Part shown: positions 63,201 to 64,000 of the stretch, piece after piece
How positions within the stretch are numbered: position 1 is the first letter of the stretch
How the letters are laid out: the number at the start of each line of letters is the position of its first letter
From: Larimichthys crocea
Taxonomy: Eukaryota > Chordata > Actinopteri > Sciaenidae
Assembly: GCF_000972845.2 (NCBI RefSeq)
Contig: NC_040011.1
Location: 22,619,062-22,683,061, forward strand
Length of the DNA: 64,000 bases
Reading direction: 5' to 3'
The notes under the pieces: generated by a model
What the model was told of the DNA's origin: nothing
The model's database searches: none
The model's input: only the letters and a program-made list of their open reading frames with translations
Position numbers and translations under genes: made by a program

Positions 63201-64000
63201 TAGCATTTTTAATCCAACTTCCACATAGGTCCCCCTAACATCATAAAACAAGTTAATTTCCAAGAACTGAGCCTGTTTTAACTGCAGATGGCAGTCATGA
63301 AGTCAGTGTTGAAGATACGATGGTGGGAGGGGCAAAGACTTTAAATTGGACCATCTGGATGGTGGATTAGACACCTTAGTGCATTCATTCAATAAGCTGT
63401 GTGTGTGTGTGTGTGTGAGGAAAAAAAATCTTTATTGATTGGAACAAAAGCCAGACACAGTGTAGCGTGAACAACAGATGCTCTAGTCAATCATTAAAAA
63501 AACCCTTAATCTCCCCACGTCAGAAGGAAGAAAACACTTGACATAAATATTCAAAGTACCAGGTGTGAATGTGTTATTTCAATGAATATACACACAGCCA
63601 CTGATTATTTTATCACTCTGGACTTTTTTGTTTTGGAAGCACTTTCTTCCGCTTTGCCAGGGTGAGAAGCCTATCAAGCAAGCTGTTTTGAAATCCTTGC
63701 TGTTGATGACGCACAGCTTCTTTTGCGTATCTTATTTTATCACTAAGTGTTGACTACAAGTATACTGTACACTGTTTAGAGGTGGCTCCAGACTTGAACC
63801 CGCTTGAGGTTAGCAGATGTGGAAAGAGTTGTGTCTCCTTACAGAATCTGATCCACTGTAGTCAAAACAAACGTACAACATGGGCAAAATCCAAGGTTGA
63901 ACGAGAAAGGGAAGAGATTAGTCATCACAACACAGTACTTTTTCTCCACTTGTAGAAGTATCTGCACTCAACATGTCATGTCATTGTTTTCACGTGCATG
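60241..64000. other. Gene-poor right end of the window
   Basis: 60385-60470 resembles 57395-57490 (GTGTCTCTGTCACGTCATG, TTTTGGTCCAT), a shared dispersed repeat of unknown type. 62945-62990 is a short fish repeat related to 50440-50490. 63397-63418 is a (GT)n run. I see no exon chain; the longest open frames (60724-60936 and 62504-62701) carry no recognisable motif. Confidence 0.4.

Overview
The window reads as vertebrate nuclear DNA, almost certainly from a teleost (spiny-rayed type) fish. The reasons are short canonical GT-AG introns, multi-exon type II C-type lectin genes of the fish CD209-like kind, and a fish-typical set of mobile elements: DIRS, L2-like LINE, PIF/Harbinger and hAT pieces, a pogo-like MITE and a solo LTR. 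There are no prokaryotic features.

Layout. 1-5 kb: no clear gene except a broken 3' end of a SAMD3-like gene family member (2610-3298), followed by its AT-rich tail and a pogo-derived MITE. 5.58-8.32 kb: a minus-strand exon whose core is an 81-bp (27-aa) coding minisatellite. 8.40-33.41 kb: two ~12-kb arms of an inverted duplication (8395-20465 and 21236-33406). They meet at a hinge holding a 10-N gap and a second block of the same minisatellite. Each arm carries, mirrored, five exons of an unrecognised gene (gene D), the same solo LTR with the same target-site duplication, an L2-like fragment, an internally deleted DIRS retrotransposon and the 5' part of a lectin gene. 33.4-48.8 kb: a C-type lectin cluster with pseudogene C (+), then two apparently intact genes, A (38326-42587, -) and B (44941-48309, -). 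Both encode cytoplasmic tail, membrane anchor, coiled-coil neck and a three-exon lectin domain. 49-64 kb: gene-poor DNA with a LINE fragment and a nested foldback transposon structure (58395-60240).

Most interesting points. (1) The 3' end of gene D exon 5, in the arms, matches in splice phase the start of the minisatellite-bearing exon at 8324, although the left arm now lies between them in the wrong orientation. This implies that the left arm was inverted, in the genome or in the assembly, after a tandem duplication of [gene D - lectin]. (2) A tandem duplication upstream of lectin B contains a clean 35-bp microinversion in one copy. (3) Both intact lectins carry QPN, neither of the classical EPN/QPD sugar-specificity triplets, with a normal WND. 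(4) Arm copies and the minisatellite differ by many 1-2 base indels, so sequence accuracy matters for every frameshift reported here.
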